From: Streptomyces sp. NBC_00154
GTDB taxonomy: Bacteria > Actinomycetota > Actinomycetes > Streptomycetales > Streptomycetaceae
NCBI RefSeq assembly: GCF_026342835.1
Contig: NZ_JAPEMI010000001.1
Span: 5,090,501-5,154,500 of the forward strand
DNA length: 64,000 bases
Direction of reading: 5' to 3'
Both the position numbers and the translations under genes were made by a program. A model generated the notes under the pieces. That model had not been told where the DNA came from. It saw nothing but the letters and a program-made list of their open reading frames with translations, and made no database searches. Every line of letters starts with the position of its first letter. Position 1 is the first letter of the stretch. This document shows positions 61,272 through 64,000 of the stretch, one piece after another.

Positions 61272-62057
61272 ATGGACCTCGGCCTCGCCGACCGCAGCAT
61301 CCTCGTCACCGGCGGCAGCTCCGGCGTCGGCCTCGCCACGGTCCGCATGCTGCTCGCCGAAGGCGCCCGCGTCGCCACCTGCGGCCGCCGCGCCGACGCC
61401 CTCACCGCCGCCCTCGACGGACTCGCCGGACCGGACAGGCTCCACCACGCCCCCTGCGACGTACGCGACGAAGCGGCAGTCGAAGCGTTCACCGAAGAAG
61501 CCGCCGACCGCTTCGGCGGCCTCGACGGACTCGTCAACAACGCCGGCGCCTCCCGGATGAAACCCTTCGCCGAGACCACCGCCGACGACTGGCGCGACGA
61601 ACTCGAACTCAAATTCTTCGGCGTCCTCAACCCCCTCCACGCCGCCCTGCCCCACCTGCGCAAGTCCGGCAACGCCTCCGTCGTCAACATCAACGCCGTA
61701 CTAGCCAAGCAGCCCGAGACCCGGCTCATGACCACCAGCGCCGCCCGCGCCGGCATCCTCAACCTCTCGACCTCCCTGTCGAAGGAACTCGCCCCCGACG
61801 GCATCCGCGTCAACTCCGTCTGCCTCGGCCTCGTCGACACCGGACAGTGGGAACGCCGCTACGCAGCATCCGGCAGCCTCCTCGACTACGCCGCCTGGCA
61901 GGCCGAACTCGCCGCCGACCGAGGCATCGCACTCGGCCGCCTCGGCAACGCCGACGAAGTCGCGTACGCCATCACCACCCTCCTCTCACCCCGGGCCTCG
62001 TACATCACCGGCACCACCGTCGACGTCTGCGGCGGCGTCAACCGATCCATCGCATAA
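61272..62057 (+). CDS. Short-chain dehydrogenase/reductase B
   Basis: A 261-residue SDR with ILVTGGSSGVGLATVRMLLAEGARVATCGRR at the N-terminus and NNAGASRM. The usual catalytic Ser-Tyr-Lys region reads NINAVLAKQPETRLMTTSAARAG, where the expected YxxxK Tyr and Lys are replaced (TTSAAR), so catalysis by the standard mechanism is doubtful. AGGAG lies 7 bases before the ATG. It has diverged from SDR A and probably acts on a different intermediate or works by another mechanism. Confidence 0.82.
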   Translation: MDLGLADRSILVTGGSSGVGLATVRMLLAEGARVATCGRRADALTAALDGLAGPDRLHHAPCDVRDEAAVEAFTEEAADRFGGLDGLVNNAGASRMKPFAETTADDWRDELELKFFGVLNPLHAALPHLRKSGNASVVNINAVLAKQPETRLMTTSAARAGILNLSTSLSKELAPDGIRVNSVCLGLVDTGQWERRYAASGSLLDYAAWQAELAADRGIALGRLGNADEVAYAITTLLSPRASYITGTTVDVCGGVNRSIA

Positions 62058-62102
62058 CACCCACCCCCCACCCCCGTTCACGTACCTCAGGAGCGCAACG
62101 AC

Positions 62103-63764
62103 ATGACCCAACCCAACGGCGGCGACCTGCTCGTCGAGACGCTGCGCGGACTCGGCGTCGACACGGTGTTCGGCATCGTCAGCGTGCACAACCTGCCGCT
62201 CGTCGAAGCCGTGGACCGCGACCTGCGCTTCGTCCCCGTGCGCCACGAAGCCGCCGCAGTCAACGCGGCCGACGGCTACGCCCGCGCCACCGGACGCCTC
62301 GGCTGCGCCCTCACCAGCACCGGCACCGGAGCGGGCAACGCAGCCGGCTCCCTCATCGAGTCCCTCAGCTCAGGCACCCCCGTCCTCCACATCACCGGCC
62401 AGATCGACAGCGAATACCTCGGCTCCGGACGCGGCTTCATCCATGAGACCAAGGACCAGCTCGGCATGCTCCGCGCGGTCTCCACCCACGCCGTCACCGT
62501 GACCGACGCCGCCGACGCGGGCGACATCCTCCGCGACGCCGCCGCCCGCGCCCTCACCGCCCCGCACGGCCCCGTCAGCGTCGAATGGCCCATCGACCTC
62601 CAGTTCGCCCCCCAGCAGCTGACCGGCACCCCCGTACCCGCCGGCTCACCCCCGGCCCTGCCCGACCCGGCACTCCTCGACGAGGCCGCGGCCCTCCTCG
62701 CCGCCGCACAGCGCCCCCTCGTCTGGGCCGGCGGCGGAGCCAACAGCGCCCGGCCCGAACTCGCCGCACTCCTCGTCGCGCTGAACGCCGGACTCGTCAC
62801 CTCCAACTCCGGCCGCGGCTCCGTCCCCGAGTCCGACGAACGCGTCCTCGGCAACTACGCCACCGCCCCCGCCGGACGCGCCCTCCTCGCCGAAGCCGAC
62901 GTGCTGCTCTCCATCGGCACCCACTTCCGCTCCAACGAGACCGCCGACTACAGCCTCGAACTGCCCTCGGTACACATCCAGCTGGACCTCGACCCGGCCG
63001 CCCCCGGCCGCGTCTACCCCGCCACCTGCGCCCTGCACGGCGACGCGGCCGCCGTCCTCACAGCCCTCCTGGAACGCATCAGCAGCAGCGGTACGGAGAC
63101 GGACTGGCCGGCCCGCGTACGCAAGGCCCGTAACGACGCCCGCAGCGCACAGCGCCACGCGATCGGCCCGCAGGCCGCAGTCAACGACGCGATCCGCGAC
63201 GCCTGCCCGCCCGCATCCGTCATCGCCCGCGACGTCACCATCCCCTCCTCCACCTGGGGAAACCGGCTGCTGGAAATCACCGACCCGGCGACCAACGTCT
63301 TCCCCCGCGGCGGAGGCATCGGACAAGGCCTCGCCATGGGCATCGGCGCCGCACTCGGCCGCCCCGACACCCCCACCGTCGTCATCGCAGGCGACGGCGG
63401 CCTCGCCGTCCACCTCGGCGAACTCCTCACCCTCGCCCAGGAGAAGCCCCGCCTCACCCTCCTCGTCTTCAACGACGGAGGCTACGGCGTCCTGCGCAAC
63501 ATGCAGGACACCCACTTCCCCCGCCGCTCCGGCGTCGACCTCACCACCCCCGACTTCGCCGCGCTCGCCGCCGCCGTCGGACTCCCGTACGCCCGGATCG
63601 CCACCGAAGCCGACGCCGGCCCCGTCATCAAGGAAGCCACCGCCTCCGACGGCCCCACCCTCGTCGAGATCGACCTCGCCGCACTCGGCCCGATGAACAC
63701 GCCGTTCACCCCGCCCGTCAAGCTCCCCTCGACCGCCACCGGACAAGGAGGCAACCCGCGATGA
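62103..63764 (+). CDS. Thiamine diphosphate-dependent enzyme (decarboxylase/acetolactate synthase-like)
   Basis: A 553-residue ThDP enzyme. Cofactor Glu49 lies in PVRHEAAAVNAADGYAR, the central domain has VWAGGGANS, and the ThDP/Mg motif GDGGLAVHLGELL...NDGGYG (GDG-x-N) is near the C-terminus. It resembles benzoylformate or indolepyruvate decarboxylases and acetolactate-synthase-like proteins rather than biosynthetic IlvB. In this operon it may decarboxylate a 2-oxoacid released after ring cleavage or shorten a side chain before it. Confidence 0.87.
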   Translation: MTQPNGGDLLVETLRGLGVDTVFGIVSVHNLPLVEAVDRDLRFVPVRHEAAAVNAADGYARATGRLGCALTSTGTGAGNAAGSLIESLSSGTPVLHITGQIDSEYLGSGRGFIHETKDQLGMLRAVSTHAVTVTDAADAGDILRDAAARALTAPHGPVSVEWPIDLQFAPQQLTGTPVPAGSPPALPDPALLDEAAALLAAAQRPLVWAGGGANSARPELAALLVALNAGLVTSNSGRGSVPESDERVLGNYATAPAGRALLAEADVLLSIGTHFRSNETADYSLELPSVHIQLDLDPAAPGRVYPATCALHGDAAAVLTALLERISSSGTETDWPARVRKARNDARSAQRHAIGPQAAVNDAIRDACPPASVIARDVTIPSSTWGNRLLEITDPATNVFPRGGGIGQGLAMGIGAALGRPDTPTVVIAGDGGLAVHLGELLTLAQEKPRLTLLVFNDGGYGVLRNMQDTHFPRRSGVDLTTPDFAALAAAVGLPYARIATEADAGPVIKEATASDGPTLVEIDLAALGPMNTPFTPPVKLPSTATGQGGNPR

Positions 63765-64000
63765 CCACCACCGGACAAGAACCTCAGCTCGACCTGCTCG
63801 TCCACCGCATGACCTGGGAAGCCGACGGCGTCCTCGGCATCGAACTCACCCACCCGGACGGCACCCCCCTCCCCGCCTGGCAGCCCGGTGCCCACATCGA
63901 CGTACACACCGGCGGACACATCCGCCAGTACTCCCTGTGCTCCGACCCCGCCGACCCCACCCACTGGCGCATCGGCATCCTCAAGGAACCCGCATCCCGC
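63761..64000 (+). CDS. Oxygenase reductase component (phthalate/vanillate reductase type), N-terminal part
   Basis: The first 80 residues before the window edge: LDLLVHRMTWEADGVLGIELTHPDG, WQPGAHIDVHTGGHIRQYSLCSDP, and WRIGILKEP. This is the flavin-binding barrel of PDR-type reductases, with the RxYS flavin motif RQYS, which feed electrons to Rieske oxygenases. It overlaps the ThDP gene by ATGA. A Rieske oxygenase gene is expected further right. Confidence 0.85.
   Translation, partial: MTTTGQEPQLDLLVHRMTWEADGVLGIELTHPDGTPLPAWQPGAHIDVHTGGHIRQYSLCSDPADPTHWRIGILKEPASR

Noticed and set aside
1..64000. CRISPR arrays, tRNA or rRNA genes
   Set aside because: No regularly spaced direct repeats, cloverleaf-like segments with the usual T-loop motif, or rRNA signatures were noticed on reading.

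Overview
This is a high-GC actinobacterial chromosome segment, almost certainly Streptomyces. The GC-rich third codon positions, GTG starts with 1-4 nt overlaps, the bifunctional PriA (HisA/TrpF) in the his operon, the small trpM gene between trpC and trpB, an HGxxPAAW protein and an S. griseus-type trypsin all point that way. No rRNA or tRNA genes, CRISPR arrays or intact insertion sequences were seen.

Layout. (1) 1-5247: histidine operon hisD(partial)-hisC-hisB-small membrane protein-hisH-priA-Rid protein-hisF, closed by a strong terminator. (2) 5360-7922: HTH regulator with a palindromic operator, an MFS exporter, and a reverse-strand mycothiol/DinB-type protein. (3) 8008-14892: hisI-trpE-membrane protein, HGxxPAAW and DUF2752 proteins, then trpC-trpM-trpB-trpA. 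trpF is not present as a separate gene, which fits PriA doing that step. (4) 14969-16897: DsbA-like thioredoxin and lgt. (5) 17037-24952, reverse strand: seven genes joined by start/stop overlaps, comprising four different ADP-ribosylglycohydrolase paralogues, a ribokinase, a CaiB-type CoA-transferase and a CitE-type lyase. (6) 25215-32370: VIT-type transporter, a structured leader, then gltB-gltD. (7) 32511-35837: rhomboid protease, a degenerate TnpB-element-like right end beside a broken TerF-like vWA gene, HutD, a small ABM-like protein and a flavin/F420 oxidoreductase-like protein. (8) 35951-47729: acyl-CoA dehydrogenase pair, SDR, KstR2-like TetR, FadA6-like thiolase, IpdC-, IpdB-, IpdA- and EchA20-like enzymes and a second SDR. 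Together these resemble the KstR2 regulon for steroid C/D-ring degradation. A cold-shock protein and a DEAD-box helicase sit in the middle. Two divergent promoters share a 14-bp operator. (9) 47880-53834: HEXXH protein with zinc ribbon, secreted trypsin, GH35 beta-galactosidase with divergent AraC regulator, chorismate mutase, and a frameshifted DHFR-like gene. (10) 53962-64000: MFS transporter divergent from a compact catabolic operon (aldehyde dehydrogenase, extradiol dioxygenase, aspartate-dehydrogenase-like enzyme, alpha/beta hydrolase, cupin, two SDRs, ThDP enzyme, start of an oxygenase reductase). The substrate is unknown.

The most interesting parts are the seven-gene ADP-ribosylglycohydrolase/ribokinase operon, the KstR2-like regulon with its paired operators, and the unassigned aromatic-type operon at the right end. 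Functions are inferred from recognisable motifs and gene context. No database searches were run.
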